NCBI RefSeq assembly: GCF_020524345.1
Contig: NZ_JAIVLH010000014.1
Span: 62,001-126,000, forward strand
Source of the DNA: Metabacillus niabensis
GTDB lineage: Bacteria; Bacillota; Bacilli; Bacillales; Bacillaceae
DNA length: 64,000 bases
Direction of reading: 5' to 3'
The notes beneath the pieces are model-generated. The model did not search any database, was not told where the DNA came from, and saw nothing but the letters and a program-made list of their open reading frames with translations. Positions within the stretch are counted from its first letter, which is position 1, and every line of letters starts with the position of its first letter. The position numbers and the translations under genes are program-made. Shown in pieces: positions 11,808 through 20,576 of this stretch.

Positions 11808-12671
11808 ATGTCAACCATTCAATTAGGATTAACCGGTTGGGGAGATCATGATTCTCTCTACGTGAACTCAAATACAAAAAGTAAATTACAGGAATACTCT
11901 GCTCATTTTCCAACGGTCGAAATTGATTCTTCATTTTATGCCATTCAACCAGAGCGTAATATGGAGAAGTGGGTCAGAGAAACACCTGAAACCTTTCAAT
12001 TTATTGCAAAAGCCTATCAAGGAATGACAGGCCATCTTCGGGGGGAAATTCCTTTTGACAATAAAATTGATATGTTCAATGCTTACCTCAAGTCACTCGA
12101 ACCGTTAAAGGCATCCAATAAACTTGCAATGGTGCTGTTTCAATTTCCACCATGGTTTTCTTGTACGAAGGAGAATGTCGCTTATTTAAAATGGTGTCGA
12201 GAAATAATGGGAGATACAGAGGTTGCCCTTGAATTTCGTAATCGTTCCTGGTTTTCACCAACTTACTATGAAAAAACATTAAGTTTTATGGAGTCTGAGG
12301 GGTGGATTCATAGTATCGTTGATGAACCGCAGGCTGGTGAGAGATCGGTACCTACTGTATTGCATCCTACAAATCCCGATAAAACCTTGATTCGACTTCA
12401 TGGCCGTAATGTATATGGATGGAGCAAGCCTGCGAACGGTGATAATTGGCGGGATGTACGATATTTATACAGATATAATGAGCAGGAATTGCAAGAATGG
12501 CAAGAACATCTATCAAAAATTAAAAGCTGCACAGAAACAATTTATATGCTTTTTAATAATAACTCTGGTGGTGATGCAGCAGATAATGCAAAGATGATGA
12601 TATCATTATTAGGAATACAATATTCCGGACTTGCTGAAAAACAGTTAAGCCTGTTTTCAGATGAAGACTAG
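11808..12671 (+). CDS. yunF: DUF72 family protein YunF
   Basis: A 287-residue DUF72 (TIM-barrel-like) protein. Hallmark segments are IQLGLTGWGDHDSLY at the N-terminus, FPTVEIDSSFYAIQ (about 33-46), and ALEFRNRSWF near 140-150. The family is widespread; its biochemical role is not settled. The SD (GGGTGA) and start are clear. It is upstream of yunD, as in B. subtilis. Confidence 0.9.
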   Translation: MSTIQLGLTGWGDHDSLYVNSNTKSKLQEYSAHFPTVEIDSSFYAIQPERNMEKWVRETPETFQFIAKAYQGMTGHLRGEIPFDNKIDMFNAYLKSLEPLKASNKLAMVLFQFPPWFSCTKENVAYLKWCREIMGDTEVALEFRNRSWFSPTYYEKTLSFMESEGWIHSIVDEPQAGERSVPTVLHPTNPDKTLIRLHGRNVYGWSKPANGDNWRDVRYLYRYNEQELQEWQEHLSKIKSCTETIYMLFNNNSGGDAADNAKMMISLLGIQYSGLAEKQLSLFSDED

Positions 12672-12724
12672 GTCATTTTTGTATGGTCTCATGTAGTTGG
12701 CACAGTAAATAAGGAGAGAGGAAT

Positions 12725-14128
12725 ATGTTAGAGAAGGTTCATCTATATCATACGAACGATTTACATAGTCATTTCGAAAACTGGCCATCCATTGTTCAGT
12801 TTCTAAAGACAAAAAAGACATATCATGCCGAACAACAGGAACAAATGATTTTACTCGATATTGGTGACCATGCTGATCGCTTTCATCCAATTACGGAGGC
12901 AACAAAAGGGAAAGCAAATGTTCATTTATTAAATCATTTGCAGTATGATGCAGTGACCATTGGAAATAACGAAGGTATTACGTTTTCACATGATGATCTT
13001 GATATGCTTTATGAGGATGCGAAGTTTCCGGTCATTCTTTCAAACCTGTATACAGAATTAGGCGAGAGACCTAAATGGGTTGTGCCATTTCATATTATAA
13101 CATTACATAACGGAACGAAAATCGCCTTATTAGGTGTAACTGTTTTTTATGAGAAATTTTATGAATTATTAGGTTGGAAAGTTAAAGATCCTTTTCAAAG
13201 CTTAACAGAAACCATTCAGCAGGTTAAGGAGCAGGTTGATATTATTGTTCTTATGTCCCATTTAGGAATTAGTGATGATGAAATCATTGCAAATGAATTT
13301 CCAGAAATTGATGTTATTATAGGGGGGCATACCCATCACGTACTACCAGAAGGAAAAGAGATCAACCAAACTCTCATAGCAGGAGCAGGAAAATATGGGC
13401 GTTACATCGGTCGTATTTCCTTAACCATCGATACAGAAGAAAAAAAGATCATGACTCATAAAGCAACCGTTTATCCGATGGACGATGAAAAAGAGGTTTG
13501 TGAAGAAACGATTCAATGGTTGCAGCAAACGAGTTTGGAAAGTGATCAAATTCTTTCAGAAGTTATAGGTACGTCAGAAGAAAATTTATCCCTTGATTGG
13601 TTTCAAGACTCTACTTTTCCAAAGCTCCTTGTTCAGGCTATTAAAGAGTGGTGTGATGGTGAAGTAGCAATGGTGAATTCCGGAATTATTTTAGAGCCCT
13701 TACAAAAAGGCCCTGTTACGAGAAAGGATCTCCACCGAATATGCCCTCATCCTATTAATCCATGTAAAGTTTTCTTAAAAGGTGATGTTTTAAAAGAAGT
13801 GATCGTCCAGTCAAGAGATGAAAACATGGAACAATTAAAATTAAAGGGATTAGGATTTAGAGGAAAAGTAATGGGACGAATGGTATTTGATGGAATTGAT
13901 GTTCGTATGAAAGTTTTTCAGGATGGTAAGGAGCATGTAACAGACATCTTTATAAATGGTGAAAAGATTCAAGCGGATCGCATTTATGCTGTGGCAACAA
14001 TTGATATGTTTACACTTGGCCCATTATATCCGGAAATCGGGCATGCAGAGAAAAAAATCTTCTATATGCCAGAGCTGCTTCGAGATCTTTTAGCCTGGAA
14101 ATTAGGCAAGAAATCCACGAAGCTATAG
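12725..14128 (+). CDS. yunD: 5'-nucleotidase/metallophosphatase family protein YunD
   Basis: A 467-residue protein with an N-terminal calcineurin-like metallophosphatase domain and a C-terminal 5'-nucleotidase domain. Metal ligands sit in HTNDLHSH (about 8-15), DIGDHADR, GNNEG, MSHLG and GGHTHH. There is no signal peptide, so it should act in the cytoplasm on nucleotides or related phosphoesters. SD GGAGAGAGG precedes the ATG. yunC follows closely. Confidence 0.9.
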   Translation: MLEKVHLYHTNDLHSHFENWPSIVQFLKTKKTYHAEQQEQMILLDIGDHADRFHPITEATKGKANVHLLNHLQYDAVTIGNNEGITFSHDDLDMLYEDAKFPVILSNLYTELGERPKWVVPFHIITLHNGTKIALLGVTVFYEKFYELLGWKVKDPFQSLTETIQQVKEQVDIIVLMSHLGISDDEIIANEFPEIDVIIGGHTHHVLPEGKEINQTLIAGAGKYGRYIGRISLTIDTEEKKIMTHKATVYPMDDEKEVCEETIQWLQQTSLESDQILSEVIGTSEENLSLDWFQDSTFPKLLVQAIKEWCDGEVAMVNSGIILEPLQKGPVTRKDLHRICPHPINPCKVFLKGDVLKEVIVQSRDENMEQLKLKGLGFRGKVMGRMVFDGIDVRMKVFQDGKEHVTDIFINGEKIQADRIYAVATIDMFTLGPLYPEIGHAEKKIFYMPELLRDLLAWKLGKKSTKL

Positions 14129-14194
14129 GCATTGATCTACACGTATCCTTTCTTTGTTCATAAAAATATAACAAGAAAGGAGTGTAGAGAAATA

Positions 14195-14497
14195 ATGGTT
14201 ACTATGACACCAATCGTCATTGATGGAAACCAATTTACTGCTATAACGGTTGCGTTGCCTAAGACAAATTTTATGGCAATCACAAACGAAAAGGGATATA
14301 TTATGTGCGGTGCGCTTGATGTCGCATTATTAAATGAAAAGCTTAAAGATAGGGGAATTATTGCAGGGCGTGCGGTAGGAGTCCGCACCATTGAACAACT
14401 TCTCGAGGCCCCTTTAGAATCAGTCACTTATGAGGCTGAAAAGCGTGGAATTACGGTTGGTACAAAAGGAAGAGATGCTTTACTTAAAATGATGTAG
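14195..14497 (+). CDS. yunC: DUF1805 family protein YunC
   Basis: A 100-residue protein. ATG 14195 follows AAAGGAG; the longer frame from 14132 begins inside the spacer. The family pattern is visible: ITNEKGYIMCGALDVALLN and GRAVGVRTIEQLLEAPLESV. DUF1805 proteins are small and of unknown function, often next to YunD. This copy lies 66 nt downstream of yunD. Confidence 0.88.
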   Translation: MVTMTPIVIDGNQFTAITVALPKTNFMAITNEKGYIMCGALDVALLNEKLKDRGIIAGRAVGVRTIEQLLEAPLESVTYEAEKRGITVGTKGRDALLKMM

Positions 14498-14537
14498 CGC
14501 ATCTTCGAGAGAAAAATATCATAAAAAATTAGCGTAC

Positions 14538-14579
14538 ATCCCTCCTTACATGCATAAACATAGCTTGTAAAGGAGGGAT
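14538..14579 (+). promoter_or_regulatory. Hairpin that covers the yunB ribosome-binding site
   Basis: Arms ATCCCTCCTTACA (14538-14550) and TGTAAAGGAGGGAT (14566-14579), 13 bp with one bulged A. The right arm is the yunB SD (AAAGGAGGG). It can act as the yunC terminator, or hide the yunB SD in read-through mRNA. Confidence 0.7.
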
Positions 14580-14584
14580 TTGTT

Positions 14585-15322
14585 TTGGCTAAATTTCGCG
14601 GACGACGCCCGCGTAGAGGGCCTTTACCTTTTCGTTATGTTGTATTACTAACAAGTGTTATTTTTATATTGATCACTTCCATAAGCTTTTGGATTGTAAA
14701 CGTTCAGATCGAATCCACCATGATGAAGATTGCGAGGTTAGAAGCCAATAAAGTCGCAACCACGATCATTCATGATGCAGTTGAAGAAGAAATCTTAACA
14801 AATGAAGAACAAGAGAATTTAGTTACAATTGATAAGGATTCTGATGGAAATGTAAATTCATTTACATTTAATCAACGAGCTGTAACAATGGCAAAGAAAA
14901 GAGTGACTGATAATGTAACAAAAAAGCTTGGGGAAATAGAAAGAAACAATTTCCATGGAATGACGCTTAATGAAGAGGGGAGTAATACTGGCATTATTTA
15001 TGAAATTCCTTTAGGGAAAATTACAGGCAACTCAATATTGAGTACACTCGGACCGGGAATACCAATCGAGTACTATCTAATAGGAGATGTATTTACAGAT
15101 ATTAAAAGAACAACAGAGGAATATGGAATTAATAATGCTGTACATGAAATTGCTATATTCGTAGAAGTAAGTGTACAGGTAGTGATTCCGTTTGCTACAG
15201 ATGTAGTAAAAGCGGTAAATACTATTCCGGTTGTCATCCAAACAGAACAAGGAGAAGTCCCTGAATATTATAACAGTGGGGAAGATGCAGACCATTCTAT
15301 TGAATTACCAAAAAAACCATAG
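14585..15322 (+). CDS. yunB: Sporulation protein YunB
   Basis: A 245-residue protein with a basic N-terminus (FRGRRPRRGPLPFRY) and one membrane segment at about 20-41, then a large soluble domain. It starts with TTG at 14585, 8 nt after a strong AAAGGAGGG SD. In B. subtilis yunB is a mother-cell sporulation gene of the SigE regulon. The arrangement yunD-yunC-yunB-lytH is kept, but here two transporter loci separate yunB from lytH. Confidence 0.9.
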   Translation: MAKFRGRRPRRGPLPFRYVVLLTSVIFILITSISFWIVNVQIESTMMKIARLEANKVATTIIHDAVEEEILTNEEQENLVTIDKDSDGNVNSFTFNQRAVTMAKKRVTDNVTKKLGEIERNNFHGMTLNEEGSNTGIIYEIPLGKITGNSILSTLGPGIPIEYYLIGDVFTDIKRTTEEYGINNAVHEIAIFVEVSVQVVIPFATDVVKAVNTIPVVIQTEQGEVPEYYNSGEDADHSIELPKKP

Positions 15323-15351
15323 TTGTTCTTATTCAACTATTTTGGTAGAAT
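15323..15351 (+). promoter_or_regulatory. Promoter of the lysine-riboswitch transcript
   Basis: -35 TTGTTC (15323-15328), 17-bp spacer, -10 TAGAAT (15346-15351). It overlaps a small hairpin (ATAGTTG/CAACTAT) just after the yunB stop. It places the RNA start about 35 nt before the aptamer. Confidence 0.45.
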
Positions 15352-15393
15352 AATTTTTATAATACTAAATATTGACCTACATCACCTTATCTC

Positions 15394-15543
15394 ATGATGA
15401 GGTAGAGGCGCAGAAAACAAAAGTACAATATGTGAGTATGACATCGAAGATCATGTTGGAAAGGGTTTTTTGCCGAAGTAAATGTTTGCTAGTCAGGTTA
15501 CATTTGCTGGTATTACTTTAAATAAAGGTAATACTGTCATTAT
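15394..15543 (+). promoter_or_regulatory. Lysine (L-box) riboswitch
   Basis: L-box core elements occur in order: GAGGTAGAGGCGCAGAA near 15399-15415, AAGTAC, GAGTATGACATCGAAGATCATG, GGAAAGGG with TTGCCGAAGT (15458-15480), a CTGGTATTAC/GGTAATACTG helix, and ACTGTCATTA closing P1 (ATGATGA with TCATTAT). The aptamer binds L-lysine and turns off the downstream transporter gene through the terminator at 15660. Confidence 0.95.
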
Positions 15544-15659
15544 AGAAATCTATAATGGAGGGCTACTGATCGAGATGGAGGATAACATAGTATGAAAAAT
15601 TGTTATTTTCTATTCTTTAGGATGTAATAAAAAGACAAATTATCCTATGATCAATTCAG

Positions 15660-15692
15660 AGCCTTCCATTATTAACGAATGGGAGGCTTTTT
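15660..15692 (+). terminator. Lysine riboswitch terminator
   Basis: Stem AGCCTTCCATT / AATGGGAGGCT followed by TTTTT. The right arm contains the GGGAGG SD of the next gene, so the hairpin can also block translation. Confidence 0.9.
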
Positions 15693-15698
15693 AACATT

Positions 15699-17252
15699 AT
15701 GGCAGGAACAATTTTTTCTATTATTCCACCAATTATCGCCATTTTAATGGTGATTTTGACAAGAAGAGTTTTATTATCTCTTGGAGTAGGGATAATATCA
15801 GCGGCGTTATTGATTGAAGAATTTTCAATCACGGGTACAGGAATGGTCATATTAAAGGCAATTCAAGGTGTTTTTTATTCTGACGGAGAAGTGAATACTT
15901 GGAATGTTTATATTATTTTATTTCTGCTAATTTTAGGAATTGTCACAGCACTTATCTCTATTTCAGGAGGAAGCCGTGCTTTTGGTGAATGGGCAAAAAA
16001 ACGTGTAAAAACCCGTGCTGGTGCACAGTTAACAGCAGCATTGCTCGGAATCTTAATTTTTATCGATGATTATTTTAATGCACTTGCAGTTGGGCAGGTT
16101 AGTCGCCCGATTACAGATCGCCAAAAAGTATCCAGAGCTAAGCTTGCTTATATTATTGATTCCACTTCAGCACCAGTTTGTGTTGTTTCACCTGTATCAA
16201 GCTGGGGTGCTTATATTATAGCGATGATTGCAACAATTCTAACAACGCACGGAGTATCAGAGTATACGCCACTAGGTGCTTTTATGGCGATGGTACCGAT
16301 GAATTATTATGTTATCGCAGCATTAGCTTTAGTTTTTGCCGTTGCTGTATTCAATATTAATATCGGTCCGATGAAAATCCATGAAAATCGAGCAATTGAG
16401 ACAGGTCAAGTTGTTGATCCAAATAAAGAGGTACTTGGTGAAGTGAAAGAAGACTTGCCAACTAGTGACAAAGGCACAATAGGAAATCTTGTTTGGCCAA
16501 TCATCTCCCTAATTATTGGAACTGTATCATCGATGTTGTACACAGGATATAGTGCGATTGAAGATAAAGCGGATGTAACAATTTTTACGATTTTTGAAAA
16601 CACGGATGTTTCTGCATCCCTATTATATGGCGGGCTTTTTGGATTAGCTATTACCATCATCCTATTTTTAGCAAAAGGAATAAAGGTTAGTTATTTGCCT
16701 TTAGCATTGAAAGAAGGAATTAAATCCATGCTACCGGCCATTTATATACTTTTATTTGCATGGGTTATTGTTGATTTGATCGGCCAATTGAGTACGGGTG
16801 AATATTTGGCAGGAATAGTAGAAAAATCTAATCTTAATTTATCTTATTTACCTGTAGTTATGTTTGTTTTAGGCGCATTTATGGCGTTTGCGACAGGAAC
16901 ATCATGGGGAACGTTTGGTATTATGTTACCAATAGCTGCTGAAATTACAGCTGCAACAGATATTAGTATGTTACTTCCAGCTATGGCTGCTGTCCTAGCA
17001 GGTTCAGTTTTAGGAGACCATTGTTCACCTATTTCTGATACAACAATTCTATCTTCAACAGGTGCAGGAAGTCATCATATTGATCACGTTATGACACAAC
17101 TCCCTTACGCATTAATAGGTGGGGGAATTGCAGCAATTGGTTACTTAGTTTTAGGTTTAACAGGAAACAGTATTATTGGTTTTGTTAGTATTATTGTTTT
17201 ATTAGCTGCATTTATTGTGGTTTTCTCAAAAAAATTCAAAACGAATGAGTAA
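15699..17252 (+). CDS. NhaC-family transporter, probable lysine carrier
   Basis: A 517-residue membrane protein with about 11-12 hydrophobic helices. NhaC-family features include IFIDDYFNALAVGQVSRP and the C-terminal GSVLGDHCSPISDTTILSST, around the transport site. Family members are annotated as Na+/H+ antiporters, but an L-box leader in front of such genes in several Firmicutes has led to their prediction as lysine transporters. The leader here supports that reading. ATG 15699 lies 15 nt after an SD embedded in the terminator. B. subtilis has no such gene between yunB and lytH. Confidence 0.88.
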   Translation: MAGTIFSIIPPIIAILMVILTRRVLLSLGVGIISAALLIEEFSITGTGMVILKAIQGVFYSDGEVNTWNVYIILFLLILGIVTALISISGGSRAFGEWAKKRVKTRAGAQLTAALLGILIFIDDYFNALAVGQVSRPITDRQKVSRAKLAYIIDSTSAPVCVVSPVSSWGAYIIAMIATILTTHGVSEYTPLGAFMAMVPMNYYVIAALALVFAVAVFNINIGPMKIHENRAIETGQVVDPNKEVLGEVKEDLPTSDKGTIGNLVWPIISLIIGTVSSMLYTGYSAIEDKADVTIFTIFENTDVSASLLYGGLFGLAITIILFLAKGIKVSYLPLALKEGIKSMLPAIYILLFAWVIVDLIGQLSTGEYLAGIVEKSNLNLSYLPVVMFVLGAFMAFATGTSWGTFGIMLPIAAEITAATDISMLLPAMAAVLAGSVLGDHCSPISDTTILSSTGAGSHHIDHVMTQLPYALIGGGIAAIGYLVLGLTGNSIIGFVSIIVLLAAFIVVFSKKFKTNE

Positions 17253-17282
17253 AGGAGAGGGTGTTATTATCCCTCTCTTTGT
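17253..17282 (+). terminator. Terminator after the NhaC-family gene
   Basis: Stem AAGGAGAGGG / CCCTCTCTTT immediately after the stop codon, then GTTGTG; the T tail is short because it is part of the stem. Confidence 0.75.
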
Positions 17283-17290
17283 TGTGATTT

Positions 17291-17319
17291 ATTATGAATA
17301 AATAATATTTATTCATAAT
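17291..17319. repeat. Perfect 12-bp inverted repeat upstream of the NSS gene
   Basis: ATTATGAATAAA / TTTATTCATAAT with a TAATA loop. It lies in a very AT-rich 385-bp gap (17253-17637) with no other gene. It could be an operator or hairpin; no known regulator site is matched. Confidence 0.6.
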
Positions 17320-17637
17320 AAAAATTTAATGAGCATGAAATGATTATAAATTGTAATAATATTTTTTTGGCGTATTTTTCTTTCTCGCTTTTATGGACTA
17401 AATAAATAAAGAAATAATAAAAAATGAAAGAATGTATAAATTATTTCCATATGTTTTGTTAACTATTTGATATTTCTGAAAATATCATTTTGAAATAGTA
17501 TTTTTTCGAAATTTTTTATAGACATAGGAATAAAGTCCATTTATACTATGTATAGATTATAATAAATAATCAGAAAATTATATAATTTCTAATTGTTTCC
17601 ACTTTTTAAAAAGAGAAACATAAGAGGAGGAAAAACG

Positions 17638-19152
17638 ATGGATAATCGCCCACAGTGGGGGACAAGGGCAGGATTTATACTAGCAGCCATTGGTTCTGCA
17701 GTAGGTTTAGGTAATATTTGGAGGTTTCCAGCAACAGCGTATGAAAATGGAGGTGGGGCTTTCTTCATTCCATATTTATTCGCACTTTTAACAGCTGGTA
17801 TTCCATTACTTGTTATGGAGTTTACTATAGGTCATAAATATCGTGGATCGGCTCCTATGTCATTGGGACGAATGAGCAAGGGTTCTGAGTGGATCGGGTG
17901 GTGGCAAGTTGCAATTTCATTTGTCATTTCCACTTATTACGCAGTTATTATTGCTTGGGCAATGTCTTATTCGGTGTTCTCATTTAACTTAACTTGGGGA
18001 TCAGAACCAGGTGATTTCTTATTCGGTGATTACTTAAAACTGGCTGAAACACCAGGTCAGTTTGGAGGATTAGTTCCAGGTGTATTAATACCATTAGTTC
18101 TTGTTTGGGTTTTAGCTCTAGGTGTTCTTTTCGCAGGTGTTAAAAAGGGAATTGAAGTGGCGAACAAGATCTTTATTCCTGCGCTAGTTATATTATTCGG
18201 TATTATCGTTATTCGTGCATTAACGCTAGAAGGAGCTGCAGCAGGTTTGGATGCTTTCTTTAAACCTGATTGGAGTAAAATTGCTGATGGTAAAGTATGG
18301 GTAGCAGCTTATGGTCAAATTTTCTTCAGTTTATCAATTGCTTTTGCTATTATGATTACTTATTCAAGCTACCTACCGAAGAAATCTGATATTACAAACA
18401 ATGCATTTATTACAGGCTTTAGTAACTCTGGTTTTGAATTGTTAGCAGGTATTGGAGTGTTTAGTGCATTAGGATTTATGGCAGCACAACAAGGTGTTCC
18501 GGTTAGTGAAGTAGTAGAAGCGGGAGTAGGTCTAGCATTCGTTGTTTTCCCGCAGATTATCAACGAATTTCCAGCGCTTAATGGATTATTTGGTTTCTTA
18601 TTCTTTGGATCGCTAGTGCTGGCAGGTTTATCATCTTTAATTTCAATCGTTGAAACATTTGTAGCAGGTGTGCAAGAAAAATTCAATGTATCAAGAACGA
18701 AAGCAGTTGCATTTGGTGGTGGACTTTCTGCATTAATCTCCTTAATTTATGCTACAAAAGGCGGTTTATATTTCCTTGACTCTGTAGATTACTTTATTAA
18801 TCAGTTCGGAGTAGCGATGGCAGGTTTATTTGAAGTAATTGCTATTGCGTGGTTTGCAAAAGAGCTTAAGAATCTTCAATCACACGCAAATTCAATGTCT
18901 GATATTCGAGTAGGAGCATGGTGGAGAATTTGCTTAGGATTTATTACACCAGCAGTCTTAGGTTATATGATGTTTGATAACCTACGAAATAACCTAACTG
19001 CTCCTTACGGTGACTATCCTTTAGGCTTCTTATTTAATTGGGGATGGACAGTAGCAATTGGAGCAATGCTTGTGGGTGTGTTATTCACAATTAAGCGCAA
19101 CTCAGCTGACAATTCACTTTCAATGTCAAAGAGTAAGAGTAAGGGGGTCTAA
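17638..19152 (+). CDS. Sodium:neurotransmitter symporter (NSS) family amino-acid transporter
   Basis: A 504-residue transporter of the NSS/SNF family with 11-12 helices. The N-terminal segment WGTRAGFILAAIGSAVGLGNIWRFP carries the sodium-site region typical of LeuT-like proteins. ATG 17638 follows AGAGGAGG; an earlier in-frame ATG at 17593 has no SD. A MetS-type small subunit follows directly, which in Corynebacterium pairs with MetP, a methionine/alanine symporter. By that association, methionine or another neutral amino acid is the likely substrate. Confidence 0.9.
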   Translation: MDNRPQWGTRAGFILAAIGSAVGLGNIWRFPATAYENGGGAFFIPYLFALLTAGIPLLVMEFTIGHKYRGSAPMSLGRMSKGSEWIGWWQVAISFVISTYYAVIIAWAMSYSVFSFNLTWGSEPGDFLFGDYLKLAETPGQFGGLVPGVLIPLVLVWVLALGVLFAGVKKGIEVANKIFIPALVILFGIIVIRALTLEGAAAGLDAFFKPDWSKIADGKVWVAAYGQIFFSLSIAFAIMITYSSYLPKKSDITNNAFITGFSNSGFELLAGIGVFSALGFMAAQQGVPVSEVVEAGVGLAFVVFPQIINEFPALNGLFGFLFFGSLVLAGLSSLISIVETFVAGVQEKFNVSRTKAVAFGGGLSALISLIYATKGGLYFLDSVDYFINQFGVAMAGLFEVIAIAWFAKELKNLQSHANSMSDIRVGAWWRICLGFITPAVLGYMMFDNLRNNLTAPYGDYPLGFLFNWGWTVAIGAMLVGVLFTIKRNSADNSLSMSKSKSKGV

Positions 19153-19157
19153 CCGTC

Positions 19158-19262
19158 ATGAGTGGAAGCGCAATTGCCATGATGATTATAGGTATGGTTA
19201 TTATTTGGGGCGGAATGGCAGCAAGTATTGCGAATGCTGTTGTAAAAGCTAAACGAAAGTAG
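19158..19262 (+). CDS. metS: MetS-type small subunit of the NSS transporter
   Basis: A 34-residue single-helix protein: MSGSAIAMMIIGMVIIWGG, then AASIANAVVKAKRK. The pattern of one hydrophobic helix with WGG and a basic tail is that of MetS-family small subunits found after NSS transporters. It starts 5 nt after the transporter stop, with SD AAGGGGG, so the two are co-translated. Confidence 0.85.
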   Translation: MSGSAIAMMIIGMVIIWGGMAASIANAVVKAKRK

Positions 19263-19267
19263 TAAGG

Positions 19268-19307
19268 AAGAGGCTGATATTCTTGATATCAGCCTCTTAT
19301 TTTTTTC
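19268..19307. terminator. Bidirectional terminator between metS and lytH
   Basis: Stem AAGAGGCTGATAT / ATATCAGCCTCTT with a TCTTG loop, A-rich on the left and T-rich on the right. It serves the convergent units, and the lytH stop lies inside it. Confidence 0.9.
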
Positions 19308-20298
19308 TTCTTTCCGCTCGATCTGCTCTTTCCCATGACTTAAGATGTGGAAAAGGGTCAAATGACCATTCAGTTCGCCCGTTATCTTTGTATAATCCAT
19401 AATGTAAATGTGGTGGGAATTTCCCTGCTGTTCCTGGAGGACCATAGCCGGAGCTTCCAACTGATCCGATTAATTGACCGGGTTCAACAATCTGTCCCAT
19501 CTTAAGGCCATCTGCAAAACCATTTAGGTGGGCAAAATAATGATAGGTGTTGTCAATGTCCCTAATTCCAACTCTCCATCCACCAAAACGGTTCCAACCT
19601 TTCATTTCGATGACTCCATAACATGTTGACTTAACAGGCACACCATAGTTTGCAAAGATATCAGTTCCTTCATGGATCCTTCGCCCTCCCCAACCACGTG
19701 CATCACCCCAGGTGTTCTTATAGCTAAAATTATGACCTAGCGGAACTGGAAAGGTGTGTTTGCCTAAATCTAAGCGGCCATAATGTTTATACAATTTCAT
19801 ATGACCTAAAATAAGTCCCACAGACTTATCGCGATGGTAATAATCCCACAAGCCAATCTTTAGATTTTCTAAATCAGACCCATATGTTTGCAGATAGTGA
19901 GCAAATGAATACAAAACATCTTCATCATTTTTTGGATCGGCTATTTTGTCACCATCACCATCTTCCCCAATTCCACCAAAAAGCCCTATACTTGCTGGAT
20001 TTTTATCATTTGGATTTGGGTTCAATGGACCAGCCCATACCTCAGGTTTAATATATATCTCAATTGATCCATCAGCTTTAGGTATATCCTTTCTTGAGTG
20101 ACGGACATTTCTTTCATATTGATCAACAGCAGCTAATACATACCAAGGAATAGATGTAATTGTCTCAACTTTTCTATATAAGCTCATTAGCTTTTCGTTT
20201 TCTTTTTGTTGATCTGTCTTTTCAGCTCCTAAGACACTCGTCTGGACTGAAAGTTGAATCACCATAAAGATGATGATGAGTGATACCACTTTTTTCAC
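19297..20298 (-). CDS. lytH: Sporulation L-Ala-D-Glu endopeptidase LytH (YunA)
   Basis: A 333-residue secreted M23-family peptidase. A signal peptide covers about residues 1-24. The C-terminal M23 domain has zinc ligands in HEGTDIFANYG (H-x3-D) and HLHYGLY (HxH). In B. subtilis LytH acts late in sporulation, trimming peptide side chains in the spore cortex. The start is GTG, with SD AAAGGAG. It is convergent with the NSS-metS unit and divergent from lipA. Confidence 0.93.
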   Translation of the reverse strand: MKKVVSLIIIFMVIQLSVQTSVLGAEKTDQQKENEKLMSLYRKVETITSIPWYVLAAVDQYERNVRHSRKDIPKADGSIEIYIKPEVWAGPLNPNPNDKNPASIGLFGGIGEDGDGDKIADPKNDEDVLYSFAHYLQTYGSDLENLKIGLWDYYHRDKSVGLILGHMKLYKHYGRLDLGKHTFPVPLGHNFSYKNTWGDARGWGGRRIHEGTDIFANYGVPVKSTCYGVIEMKGWNRFGGWRVGIRDIDNTYHYFAHLNGFADGLKMGQIVEPGQLIGSVGSSGYGPPGTAGKFPPHLHYGLYKDNGRTEWSFDPFPHLKSWERADRAERRKK

Positions 20299-20576
20299 AG
20301 TAATGAGCTCCTTTCTTTAAATTCTCTGGTGACAGCTCGATATCCTGTTATTGGTTAAGTAGGAAAATGAGAGGTAATACTGGTATAAGGAATACCCATA
20401 TCTAAGTTTCTTTTTATAGTTTGGTTTTCATTTTCTATTTCATTAATAGAAAATGTTAGAAATTACATACGTTCCTTTTCCTTGTCCAACACATGACCTT
20501 ATGATAAAGTGGTAAACGTATATGGTAATGTTTTGAGGAATAAATCAATATAGAATACATATTGGAGATGAATCAG
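20299..20576. promoter_or_regulatory. Divergent lytH/lipA intergenic region
   Basis: It contains an inverted repeat CATTTTCTAT / AATAGAAAATG (20429-20455) and a weak candidate lipA promoter (TTGTCC, 17 bp, TAAAGT near 20481-20509). Nothing else is recognised. Confidence 0.4.
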
